Shown piece by piece: positions 24,830-34,960 of a stretch of 64,000 bases of DNA. The DNA is from Sitta carolinensis (Eukaryota; Chordata; Aves; Passeriformes; Sittidae). The notes below the pieces were generated by a model, which saw only the letters and a program-made list of their open reading frames with translations, was not told the DNA's origin and did no database searches. The translations under genes were made by a program, and so were the position numbers. Position 1 is the stretch's first letter, and every line of letters begins with the position of its first letter. The stretch spans positions 417,001-481,000 of the forward strand of contig CM063292.1 in assembly GCA_032173965.1 (NCBI GenBank). The letters run 5' to 3'.

Positions 24830-27800
24830 AACATGTGGGGAAGCAGGAAGCCTAGTTGCCCCTCCTCTCCCCACCCCCCTCCAGTAGGGTTGTCTGCCCC
24901 CCATCCTCTAACACTGTGACACAAAATTCCATCAATCATTTCCTGTGAAAACACTTGATGTTGTAAAGTTCTTCTGCAGCTGTCACAGCTTTACATCTAA
25001 GTGGTCCACTATTTTTTACCTCATAGCTGATTTTTAAACTTGCTTTTAACTCCATTTTGGATCACTTACAATCAGAGAAATCCCCTTTACATTTCCAGTC
25101 CTTTTTCTCCATTGTGGAAAGTTAGTTTTTATTTTACCTTCTGTTTCTCATCCTTCGCCTCCCTATCCCTGCTCAGAGCTGTTCCCCAATTTGTTCATGA
25201 AGAATCTTATCAGAGACCCCAGGAATCCCCTGTCCCTGCAGCCCAGCCCTGCCTGCAGCCTGCCTGGCTCCTTTCAGCAACGGACAGTGCTCTCTTCCAA
25301 AAGTCTGCCCCTACCCTTCCGAGCCCATATGCCTCCTAGGACTTCTCTATTACAGTTTGTGTCAATTTGTTAACTTAAGGCTTTGCAGTTTCTGGCCCAC
25401 ACTACTGGTCAGGAGCCTCTGCCCCTCCTGTGGGGCTCCTCCAGAACTCTTCAGAGGAGGAGAGTCACTGCCAGGTCAGTGACTTTTTCCTTCATGGCTC
25501 CTCCAACGTGAGACCACGCTTCAGGATTTATCCTCCATACAGAGGTACCTTTCAATTCTGCTCTTAAACACACAAGAATTCTCTCCTCCTCCCTGTAACA
25601 CAGGCCTTCTTCTCTTTCCTCTATATATAATACTTTCCTATTTGATCACATTGGACGTTCTGTGGACTTTGGCCAGGTTCTCCCCGCTCTGTTTTCTCAG
25701 GGGTTGTTACATTTAACACAAGCACCTAAGGTACTTTTTGGTAGCTCCTCTGTGACCCAGACACATCTCACCCTTCACTGTATCCAACAGCAGCTCACCC
25801 ATTTTCACATAATTTTAACATCAAAGTTAGCTACTATTACCGAAGGTACTCTTTGTGCCTGGTTCTATTATGGAAGAACATTGAATTTGGATATGTTACC
25901 ATCATCATCATTCTGTAACTACTTCTCATACAATATTCCATGCATCCTCTGGGATTAAAACTTTTTTGGGGTTTTCCAACAAGTTTCTTTGAGAATCCTG
26001 AGGCTGGCAAAGGAGGCACAAGCTCCTGTGGGACAGGCATGATGGAACTGAGGCCTTCTGCTGGGTGTGCAGCTGCACATCCTCCTTCCCTTCTGCCCGA
26101 GTCAGCATAGATCCACAGTTTCATCACCACTAGCACCACCAGCACTGATATTAAAGAGTCATTTTCCTGCACACTCTGCATCTCTAGCTAACAAAGAGCC
26201 TTCTATGCATGGCACCATGTAACCCAAACCCTCTCCTTCAGACTCCCTATTCCCTAAAAAAGTGAACTCAGCACTTGGAAGCACTGAAAAGGAAGACACT
26301 GAATGAACTCATTGAAGGCACTTGCTGGCAGTCTGGACAGCAGCGTGTTTCTTCAGTAGTTCTTTGTTTAAACTTCTTCTGAGCTGCACATTCTGAACTA
26401 GAGAGTGTCAGGAAGTTGTAGGAAATGTCCAAACCTGGCTCTTTCTCAAGCAGATTAATTCCTTCTGGAAGCTCCACCTGTGCAGTAGATGCTGGGAACT
26501 TGTGCCCAACCTCTTCCAGATGTGTGGGACGTGCTGCTCTGCTCCACGCCCAGGGAGCTGCACTTGCCTCTGCCCACAGCCACCCCAGCCCAGGCACACG
26601 TGGCCCAGCTAAGGGAGGAAGGGTCTCCAAACCCATCAGCTACCTCAAGCCAGAACATCCATCTCCAAAATGTAATGCATGCTTAAAGAAAGCTCTTGCT
26701 TTCCAGGGAGTTCTTCAGGATATAAACCCCTTCAACCACCCAAGGTGGTCAGCAGTCACGGGAGAGGCCCAGGCACCACATTCCCCCAGCAAGTGCCAGA
26801 TAAACAGGATTTCCACTTTATTCACAGAATTTTAGGAAGACAGCAAGGAACTGGGAGTACGGAATACTGAAGGAAAGGTTACCAGATCTTTCCAGGTCCT
26901 TGCCACTCCTCTGCCCTTGCCCCTGACAGGGAAGAGGCCTGAGAGAAGCTGTTGCAACGTGCAGGATGAAGATGGCAGCAGAAGACCAGACCTTCTCCCC
27001 TGGCACTGGGAGTGTTGCAGGAGAACACCGAAAGGTTCACCTGACTATGGACTGACAGTGTCTCCAGATCACAGTTTCTGGCAGCAAGTAACACTGACAG
27101 AAGTGGCACTTGGGCAATGCAAGCAGCCAATAACATGTGATTTAGGAAAAAAATGGCAAAAGCAGCAGAATAAGGAGGATTGTGTGTGATAAGCCCAGTG
27201 TGTGCTCTCACCCAGCAGCATCTGGAGAGGATTTTCTCCAGCAGGCAGGGAAGAACTCGATTACATCCAGTTAACTGTGCTCTAAACTGATTATGCATGT
27301 GCCAGGCTAATGGATTACATTAGCAAGAGGAAAAATAACATCCAATCAATCTCAATTTACTGCAGACCACACCAAGGCCTGAGAGAAGAGAAACCATTCT
27401 GTGAACTCCCCCCAGTGCTGCTGCATCCCTTCAGTTATCAGCAGAGACATGGTGTTACAGCTGCTCCAGGGACTGGAGCTGTGCTGGAGCTTGGCTGGTC
27501 TGTGCCTCCCCCAGAGAGAGCCTCTGCCATTCCATCAACCCCTGATCCCAGCTATGCTGAAGCAAGACACCGTGAATCCAGCCATCCACCAACCTCTGCT
27601 CCAGCCTTTATGCAGCCACACTCAAAGGCCAATACAAGGAGCATTCCAAAGGAATCCATTACTCTGAAACACGTTATCCTTCAGCTGGTGTTTCACTGCT
27701 GTTGTCTCAGAGGCAACACAGAGCTGTAGCAGCACTGAGACTGCCCAGGCCTCTCACAAACCTGAAAACTGAAAATTCTTCTTTGCCTGCCCAAGGAAAA

Positions 27801-27855
27801 CATCCTAGGAATCTTTATTACAAAAACCTATGCCTGTCCCCTGATGTTGATTAGA

Positions 27856-27904
27856 CTTTTTTTTCCCCCCCTTTCTTCTTTTTTTTCCCCTTTTCTTTCC
27901 CCTC
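27856..27904. repeat. Pure 49-base pyrimidine tract (purine on the gene's sense strand)
   Basis: An uninterrupted C/T run ends CCCCTCAG on the plus strand. It therefore looks like a strong 3' splice acceptor for a hypothetical plus-strand (antisense) transcript. Pure purine-pyrimidine tracts can also form triplex DNA. No exon-like sequence was recognised after it. Confidence 0.75.
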
Positions 27905-29604
27905 AGTAAAAGAATTCTAGTGCCCCAATTGTTTTTCCCCACTAGAACCTGGTCTAGATGAAGGGCTTGGATAAAGAAAACTTTAAACCTTTGCAATGTA
28001 TACTTAAAAGAATAATATTGTGCGTAAAAAATCGTAACACAGCTTTCAAACAACTCTCTTGTACCCCAAACTACTCCACAGAGGAGATTAAGTTCCCTCA
28101 GCTGGTTCTTGGAAGTCTCATGGGGACTCTCCTGCCCCCCGTTCCCAAACTGTAGAACTCTCTCAGGTCTCCTGCACATCAGAGTGCAGAAGTGTATGGG
28201 CAGACCTGATCATTTCCAGAGCCAGACTCTGCTGGGTGAGGCTGGATCCCAGTCCAAGATGGAACAATTGCTGTCACAGCCATCCTGGCCTCAACAACGA
28301 GCTCAAAGAAACACAGCCCTGCTCTGAGCAGCTCCCCACCAGTTCCAGGCAGGTCCAACAACCACAGCTCAAGGTAAACCTTATATGATGCTCCTGGTTA
28401 TCACCTTCCTCCCTGAATCTGCTGGAACTGTTAATTCCTAGGAAAAATCCAGGAGTTTTGAAAATGTGTCTACACTGTGATATGGGTGGGTACTATAGAG
28501 CTCAATGCCAGGTTTTAAATTCCCATTACATAAAGAGAAGTTTTCAAAGAAATAATTACAAAGTACAAGGTACACTCTGTGTGTATATAAAGAAACCTCA
28601 GCACATTTGGGGGAAAGCAGGAAGAAAAGGATGAGGACAGAAAGAATATAAAAAACCTGTGAGGAATGAGCAGCAGGCAATGAGCAGGAGAGCACGTGTG
28701 AAAGGAGGGGATGCGGCTGCTGAGATTTATGGCAATTCGTACCTGATTGTTCATACTAAAGCTATTATGGGATGATTAGAGAAAAAGGTGAAGCTTTAAG
28801 TCCAGTGAAAATCAATAGAAACGTCTGGAGCAATTCTGCTGCACGAGTGAAAGGACTATTTACTGTATCCGGAGCTCCTCTTGGGTTACAGCCCACAGGG
28901 TTCGGCCAGCAAGGGGAGGGGTTGGGGACGAGAGGAATGAGACAGGAAAGAGAAGATGGTTATAATGGTTATAAAGACAGCACAGAACGAGGGGGGTGGG
29001 AGGAAAAGTAAAGACAACAAGATGGGAGAGACAACCCAGACAGGGCTGTGGGTGAAAACAGGCGGCGCCTCCAACGCGCAGGGCCGCGCACATGCCACGG
29101 CTCCTCTCCCAGCCTCCTCCCTTGCCCAGCACCCTGCAGGACTCTGCTCACAGACCCCAGCACTGACCTACACACAGCTCAGCAGCACTGCAGCCACAGC
29201 CCCTCCGCCCTCCAGGGCCAGGACCAGCACAATGACCACCCTGAAAGCCTTGGAGAAGCACAAAGCGACAAACTCATGGGAAAGAGCCAACAGACCACAG
29301 GCAAAGATCACCTTGCACAACTTTTCTAACAGCGACTGTTTAATTTCTGTGCAGGGTATCACAGCTGCAATGCCACAAGACACACAAGCCCTATCTAAAG
29401 CAGCGTGGCATGAACACCTACTGGCCTGAAGCCTGGACAACCAGAGTCACTAACAGAACGCAGGCTGAAGAGATGCAGTGTGCAGTGAGATTGGGTGCCA
29501 ATGGAGAGCTCTCAGCAACTCACCTCCAAACGGTTACAATCTACTGCGGTTCAACAGGTATTTTCCTTGGAGAATGAAAGAAGATGAAGCAAAGCAACCC
29601 TTAC

Positions 29605-30101
29605 CTTATAGAGCTTCAGGCTGGCCTCATGCCTCGAGTTCACGGTGTGAAGACGCAGCTTCTCCAGACTGTTGGTGTAGTAGTCACACGCATTGCATTT
29701 CAGATGGACTGGGTTCCCAATGGCCACGCACTTGAGCCTCCACTCGTTGGCTTTGCCCCCCTCCTTGATATGTGCCACTAGCTGGTATTTCTGCACGTGC
29801 TTGTCCGTCTTACAGTGGAGCTGGAAGTTGGCCTTGAGCTGTGTGTTGTAGCGGCACAGCTTGCACTGGTACGAGTCCCCCATCACCGCCTTCCACTCGT
29901 CCTCGGGGAGGCTGCGCTCCACGTTCATGTGGAGGCCCAGCATGTCCAAATTATCTGTAGTGAACTTGTTGCACACAGCGCACTGGAAGAGCTTCAGCGA
30001 CGGGTCGTTCGTTTGCGTGAAACTTTCACCCAAGTTCATGAGCTCCTCAGACACCAGCTGTCCACCACCCAACCGCATGTCCAGCGGGATCTCGCCACCC
30101 A
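29605..30101 (-). CDS. ZFHX3: ZFHX3 second coding exon (V899 to K1064)
   Basis: The 497-base exon follows acceptor CTTTGTGCAG (AG at 30103-30102) and supplies TG to complete GTG (V899), giving the diagnostic join [11 protein letters not shown]. It ends LKLYK at 29605 before donor GTAAGG, in phase 0. It encodes an atypical finger at C939/C942/H956, in which a second zinc-binding histidine is not obvious, and two standard fingers at C978/C981/H994/H1000 and C1034/C1037/H1050/H1056. The sequence is nearly identical to human, with small changes such as S to P in the [10 protein letters not shown] block. M907 inside this exon aligns with the first residue of human isoform B (Met 915). Reading past the exon on either side gives unrelated residues, which supports the chosen borders. 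Confidence 0.97.
30076..30078 (-). promoter_or_regulatory. ZFHX3: Internal Met codon M907, predicted start of short isoform B
   Basis: The ATG at 30078-30076 sits in [13 protein letters not shown]. In human ZFHX3 the same Met (residue 915) is the annotated start of isoform B, made from an alternative 5' end that skips the long first coding exon. The context GACATGC has G at -3. Use of this start in this species is inferred by homology. Confidence 0.5.
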
Positions 30102-32016
30102 CTGCACAAAGGAAAAAGGGGAAGAAGGGGTCAGAAAGGCTGAATTCTTGCCAGAAGACAAACACAGAGCAGAACATAAGCTGCTCCCAAGTGCCACCTG
30201 TGCACCTACAAACACACAGTGAGACCACGTGCAGCTGTGTGTCTCCCTCTGCCCATTCCTCTGTGGTGCTGGTCTGCACCAGACCTGAAGAAAAATGTTA
30301 TTCCCAGCATAGAAGGCTGGGAACAGACTACTATCACTCTTGCTATCCTCTTGCTGAAGGATCCAATCCAGCCCTCTGCCTGTCAAAGGCAGAAAGAAAA
30401 ACCCTACAGACTTCAAGAGGATGAAGAATTCCACAGCAACACATTGAAAGTTTCTGTGGCTATTTCAAGAACACTTCATTCCGGTTTTTCTTGCCTCCCT
30501 GGAGAAGCAAATGCTACCTCATGCAGCAGCTAAGCACAGTCCCTACCACATCAAACAAGGTCAACAGTCACAAGTCCAGGTGGTGGCCGCACCACAGAGA
30601 GGTCACCGCACTGCTGATCACAAGCTGGCAAAAGTGCAGAACATGGCATGGACAGAAACAACCTGAGAAGTGCCACTCCTGCACTGTCATGTCTCATCTC
30701 TTCTCCAAGAGTTCAAAATGGTGAAGAATCTTCTAAATTGACAAGGTAAAGACAATAACTAACAAAGAGGGTGTGAGAGCATGTCAAGGAGAGCTGGAAG
30801 GACCCTGTGTTTGTCACTCTTCAAACCAGAGCTCAACTCTGCTCACTCACAGCTACTGAGCACAACAGGCTCCTACTCACACCAGAACACCCGAGAGATG
30901 CAGAGAAACTCTGAATAAGCACAGACAAACTAGGACCCCTGTGCCACTTTCCTCTTCTTTTCCATTTTTAAGACATTTATACTCTTTCTAAAGCTTTTTG
31001 GTATTTTACCTTGACTTGATGTCACAGCTCAGCTTAACAATCCTATGAAAGGAACCAGGTCAACAATTCCTTAGTTAACCAAAAAGACGTGTTATTTCCT
31101 TAACTTTTCGGTTCCTATGTTGCGACTTATTTGCTGAGAAGCAAATGGTCTTTAAGACACTCTCTCCTGAACTCACCATGCAGGAAAAGCCCAAAAGCAG
31201 GCTCTTCTGAATTATTAATGTTCTGCTCAGTTTTGGACCAAAGTGTAAGAATGGGAAAGATCTGCTTCACCACTCGCAAAGCTCACAGCACGCATGTCGA
31301 GTCAAAAGGGCCAACCTGGTGTCAAGTGCTTATTATTGACACAGGCAGGGCCTCCCCCTGCACCCCTCAGGGCCAGATCTGCAACCATCGAGGGCACAGT
31401 TCACACTGTTCCCCAGGCAGCTCATGGACGTCCAAGGCCCTGTCATATACTTGAGGAGCTTCAGTTAAAACACTCCCAACTTATTACAATTGCCCTGTGC
31501 TTCAGTAAGGAGGGGCTCTGAGCTACAAAAGCCTTCAATCCTGTCTGTCACAGAGGAACACCACCCCCTCCACCCCTCTCAAACCTGTTTACCTTGTCTT
31601 CTCAAGGCAACACAGTGTGGAACAAACTAACCCCAAACAAATACACCTGCCTTTGAGAGTGCTAGCAGGTGATTGCACCCTCTCTCAGTTATCTACCAAA
31701 CTACTCCCACTCTTCACCAAACCCACGAGAAGTTCTCATGAAACACTGTAGTTAGGATGCTTTCTACAATGAGGAAAAACATTCAGCACCATGACATCTG
31801 TACCCTGTGTCTGCTGTTCCATTAATTCCCTATGAAAAGTCTTGGAAAATGTACTAGAAAAGGAAAGATGAGGAAAAACTGCTCAGGGTGAACACAGATC
31901 AGAAATGTGCACTGTGCAGCCTTCGACCACCACGCGAGGCAGCTCACGGGGCCACAGTGCCAGACCCCTGCGCTGGCTCTCTCACATGAACATGGTGGAA
32001 ACCCCTTCAGCCTCAC
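30102..32016 (-). other. ZFHX3 1.9 kb intron between first and second coding exons
   Basis: Bounded by donor GTGAGG (32016-32011) and acceptor CAG (30104-30102). No repeat family was recognised. A minus-strand TATAAA (30981-30976) and, about 125 bp further on, a good donor (GTGAGT, 30850-30845) could frame an alternative first exon. The rest is ordinary unique intron. Confidence 0.9.
30845..30981 (-). promoter_or_regulatory. Possible alternative promoter and first exon for the short isoform
   Basis: On the minus strand a TATAAAT sits at 30981-30975. If transcription began about 30 bases downstream, a GTGAGT donor at 30850-30845 would make a non-coding exon of about 100 bases able to join the second coding exon at 30101, where M907 is the first methionine in frame. 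The human short isoform has an alternative 5' end, but I cannot show it is here. TATA and donor motifs this good occur by chance in introns. Confidence 0.2.
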
Positions 32017-34757
32017 CTAGAGACGGAGCCATCGTTGCCATGGGGTTGGTGGGATCGAGCTGGAACCCCCCCATCATGAACTGTGCATCTGAGGAAGTGC
32101 TGTCCATCTTCAGGTTGGGAAGGTTCATGTTCTGGGCCAGGTAATACTGGTAGAGCTCGGCCTCGGCGGGGGACGGCAGGCTGCCGAGGCCCAGGTGCCG
32201 GTTATGTTGGATTTGGGACATGTTCTGCTGAAGCAGCATCATATTGTGCATGTGCTTCTCACTGGTCATGTGAATCCGAAGGTTTCTAGCTACGTTGGTC
32301 TCATAGTCGCACACCTCGCACCGCCACGTAGGTTTGGTTTTTGGTTTGGTGGGGGAGGGAGCCCCACAGGTGCTACCGATGTTGGCGGCGGCGGCTGCCG
32401 CAGCAGCTGCTGCTGCCGCCGCTGCCCCCGCAGTGTGGCTGAAGACTTGCTCTCCCCCTCCGTTCTGCAGGTTCTGCATGTTGTTGAGATGCTTGTCGGA
32501 CTGCATATGAATACTGAGGTTGCCTTTGGTAGTTGTGGAGTAGTTACAGACCTCGCAGCGGAAGGGCTTGTAACCACAGGTGTAGCTCTCGCCCCGTGCC
32601 AGCCGCGGGTGCGGCTGCCCGCTCTTGCAGTAGACGCAGGAGCCACCCGGCTCAGGATGTTTCTCCTTCATGTGCGCCTCAAGCGTCTGCTGGTACTTGT
32701 AGTGCCAATTGCACTTGGGACACTTGAGTGTCTTACATGAGTTGCGAGAATGCATCATAGTCATGTGGCCTCCCAGCGACCGTGAGGAGCCCAGGACCGT
32801 GTCGCACTTTGGGCACTCCACGCCGCTCCCCGAGGGGCACTCCCCACCCCCAAGTTCACAGAGGGGGCCAGCATGCTGGTGATGGGAGATGTAGCTCCCG
32901 TCCTCGCCCTCTGCACTCTCATTTGGTTCTGGTGCTGTGGCATTGTCTTTATTGGCACTTTCATCGATGAAGTCCAGCCTCCTGCTGCCCTCGGCCACAC
33001 TGGCTCCGCCGCCCTCATTGTTAAAGCTTAAGTGATTCCTCCTGTTTGCACCATCAAAGACAAAGGAAGAAGCAGAATTAGAACTAGTAGAAGCCGTGCC
33101 CCGTGACAGGGTCTGGAGCACGTTAGGCATTAAGGGAGAGTTAGAAATGCTTTGGTTTGAGAGAGCAAGGTCCTTTTTGCTGCTGCCACTGCCTGCCACA
33201 GCCCCAACATCCTCCTGGGACCGGTCCTCCAGTTCATCCTCCAACTCGTTTGGAAATAGTCCTTTGCAACCCTCATCATCCTCATCTTCTTCCTCTTCCT
33301 CCTCCTCATCTTCCTCCTCCTCCTCTTCCACCTCCTCCTCCTCCTCTTCCACCTCCTCGGCTGGCTCCACCTTTTCCGAGAGGCTGTCCTGGTCGTCACC
33401 CTCTTGTTTCTCCCCCCCTGCCACCCCAGGGTCCTTCCCCTCCGAGGATTTGGTGGGACTGGAAGCCAGCGGGCCCAGGGGGACTGAGGTAATGGGAGTC
33501 TTCAGAGCTGAGCTGGTCAGCCCACCCAGGTTGAGGAGTGCACTGGGGGCCAGGACACCCGCTGCTGGCGGCGGCTCAGCTCCACTGGCCGCCCCGGCCT
33601 GGAGGGCCTGCTCGCCTTCCATGCAAATGCCACTGAATTTACCATAAAAACTGTGTCCAGGGCCTATGAGGTTAGCTGCGGAAACGAGAGGGTGCTGAAA
33701 GGTTTTGTTTTTTGGTTCCAGAAAGCTGACAAGGGGTTCCTTGTCTTTGCCTATCCCTTGGATGATAGCGGAGATGTTCTTATTGCTAAGAATTTTCCGC
33801 TCCTCCTCACTCAGAGTCATTCGGTGGTCGTGCACGGCATGGGTCACGAATGAGCGGACATACCCAAAGGACAGCTTGCACAAGAAACACATCAGGATGG
33901 GCTTCCTCTTCCCATAGAGCACAAAGCCATCGAATTTGGACAGGTCCACATTGTTGGGAACATCTTTGGATACGCAGGAGCTTTTGGCAGAACCGTCGCT
34001 GTTCAGGTAATCCTTGTTGCTTTTGTGTCGCACATCGAAGACGCGGAAGCTGTGCAGGACGGGGCTGATGCCCGCCAGGGCTGAGGTATTCGGGAAGGCC
34101 TGGTCTGAGCCCTCAAACCACTTCCCGAAGGATGAGGCTATGTGGAAAGTGTTGATGATCTGTGGGTAGACAGGAGCGGCAGCAGAGGGCTCTCCCTGCT
34201 TGGGCAGAGAGTTCGGGAGCAGCGAGGGGAGAGTCCCGCTGCCGCCGGCACCCCCGCTCTGCACCAGCTGGCTGAGGCTCTCCACGATGTAGGCTGAGCC
34301 GTCGGGCTGGTAGACGATCTCGCCGGCCAGGTTCTCCACGTCGCTCTCCTCGTCGCCGTCCTCGCTGCTCTCGCTCCCGCTCTCCCCCCGCAGCGGCGGG
34401 GGGCGGCGGGCGCCGGCACAGCGGTGCTCCATGTAGCTCTGCAGGCCGGCGAAGGAGGCCGCGCACTGCCCGCAGCTCACCTCCTTGCCCGCGGGCTCGC
34501 TGCCCGCGCCCGCCGCGCTGCTCTCGGGGCCGCGCTCGGGGAATGGGACCCTCAGGCTGTCCAGGGGGCTGCAGCTCTCCGCCGCGGGCTGCTCCATGCT
34601 GCCGGCCGGGTCGGGGAGGTGGGCGCTGTTGAGATCAGTCCATTGCTGGTGCTGAGGAATGCCGCACCCATTGTCCTTCCCGGGGATGACGGGCGAGTCA
34701 CAGCCTTCCATGGCAGGGCCGGCACGGAGCGCTCATTGCACCCGGTACGGCTCCGAC
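32017..34757 (-). CDS. ZFHX3: ZFHX3 start-codon exon: 5' UTR 34757-34712, codons 1-898
   Basis: The start ATG is at 34711-34709 in a strong context (GCCATGG), and the protein begins [15 protein letters not shown], the family start. The exon opens at 34757 after a pyrimidine-rich acceptor ending CCGCAG (AG at 34759-34758). It closes at 32017 before donor GTGAGG, leaving one base of codon 899. Fingers read from the sequence: a C2HC-like finger at 80-98 (C80, C83, H96, C98), 275-296 (C275, C278, H291, H296), 633-654, 664-685, a degenerate pair C692/C695, 719-741 and 798-820. A Glu/Asp-rich run spans 451-480 and a run of 14 alanines spans 763-776. Blocks at about 119-147 and 181-360 are extremely conserved with human. 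The exon has no in-frame stop until 11 codons past the donor. Human has 906 complete residues before this junction if its isoform-B Met is 915, so the bird exon is about 8 residues shorter. Confidence 0.97.
32384..32425 (-). repeat. Poly-alanine run, residues 763-776
   Basis: Fourteen consecutive alanine codons (a mix of GCA, GCG, GCT and GCC) lie between the finger ending at about 741 and the finger beginning at 798. Mixed codons suggest an old, relatively stable run rather than a pure triplet expansion. In human the run at this place is interrupted by valine. Confidence 0.9.
33272..33361 (-). repeat. Acidic-run coding microsatellite (GAG/GAA/GAT), residues 451-480
   Basis: About 30 consecutive codons are almost all Glu or Asp, read from a CTC/CTT/CAT-type triplet tract on the plus strand. 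Human ZFHX3 has a similar but longer Glu run at this place. Triplet slippage makes its length likely to vary between species and individuals. Several antisense serine- or proline-rich open frames over this tract are shadows of it. Confidence 0.9.
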
Positions 34758-34960
34758 CTGCGGCGGGGAGAGAAGGAGAGAGGCAGTGAGTCAGGATGCT
34801 CCGTACAGACCCCACCGCCACCAGGGCTGCTGACCCGGCTGCTCTTGGCCGCTGTGCCGGGACAGGCTGCAGGGACAGGCGGCCCAGCCGTGGGGAACCT
34901 ACTGCTGGGAACCAGCAATGGAAACACGCTGCAGCAGCAACACGCGACGAAAACCGAAGG
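34190..34960. promoter_or_regulatory. CpG-rich segment over the ZFHX3 start
   Basis: CpG dinucleotides are dense from about 34190 through the start codon and 5' UTR to about 34960, in contrast to the CpG-poor introns around it. This has the look of a CpG island. It could mark a promoter or a regulated region, or simply reflect GC-rich coding sequence (codons about 45-130 and the 5' UTR). Borders are by eye. Confidence 0.5.
34698..34736 (-). promoter_or_regulatory. Upstream ORF overlapping the ZFHX3 start codon
   Basis: An ATG at 34736-34734 lies 25 bases upstream of the main ATG, in a different frame and in the same exon. It encodes 12 residues ([12 protein letters not shown]) and stops at TGA 34700-34698, 9 bases inside the ZFHX3 coding sequence. 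Its context has G at -3 and A at +4 (moderate), whereas the main ATG has G at -3 and G at +4 (strong). Overlapping upstream ORFs usually lower translation of the main frame, with leaky scanning rescuing it. That role is inferred here. Whether it is conserved in other vertebrates was not tested. Confidence 0.6.

Larger units (their letters stand above)
6812..29604 (-). other. ZFHX3 22.8 kb intron between second and third coding exons
   Basis: The intron is bounded by donor GTAAGG (29604-29599) and acceptor CCACAG (6817-6812). I saw no coding exon, RNA gene or recognised transposon. Contents worth noting are listed separately: a GATA-type inverted repeat (8038-8061), an AT-rich island (12455-12760), a paired TAATTAG site (20257-20275), an LTR-like segment with ~82-bp repeats (21640-22050), an AT-rich island (23590-24170), a T-run (24801-24829) and a pure pyrimidine tract (27856-27904). 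The remaining intron is mostly moderate-GC unique sequence with many short, unremarkable open frames. Confidence 0.9.
6580..34757 (-). other. ZFHX3: ZFHX3 (ATBF1) gene, 5' part: three coding exons and their introns
   Basis: Three minus-strand exons join in phase into the first 1,141 codons of a zinc-finger homeobox 3 protein. Exon order is 34757-32017, 30101-29605, 6811-6580; the codon phases at the two junctions are 1 and 0, and the last exon leaves in phase 1. Recognition rests on long colinear identity with vertebrate ZFHX3, beginning MEGCDSP and including [14 protein letters not shown] and VGGEIPLDM blocks. Human ZFHX3 is about 3,700 residues, so roughly 30 percent is present and the gene runs off the left edge. 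Known biology: a nuclear transcription factor that regulates neuronal differentiation, circadian output from the suprachiasmatic nucleus, and AFP; human alleles are linked to atrial fibrillation. The paralogues ZFHX2 and ZFHX4 share the finger layout, but the N-terminal sequence fits ZFHX3. No frameshift or stop interrupts the joined frame. Confidence 0.97.

Noticed and set aside
29551..29604. Continuation of the second coding exon's frame past LYK
   Set aside because: The residues after K1064 diverge from ZFHX3 and follow a canonical GTAAGG donor, so they are intronic.
32195..32740. 181-residue plus-strand open frame opposite the zinc-finger exon
   Set aside because: Shadow of the conserved minus-strand coding sequence, whose frame clearly is under constraint.
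33096..33647. 183-residue plus-strand open frame rich in serine
   Set aside because: It is the antisense reading of the acidic coding tract of ZFHX3; the low-complexity serine run has no independent support.
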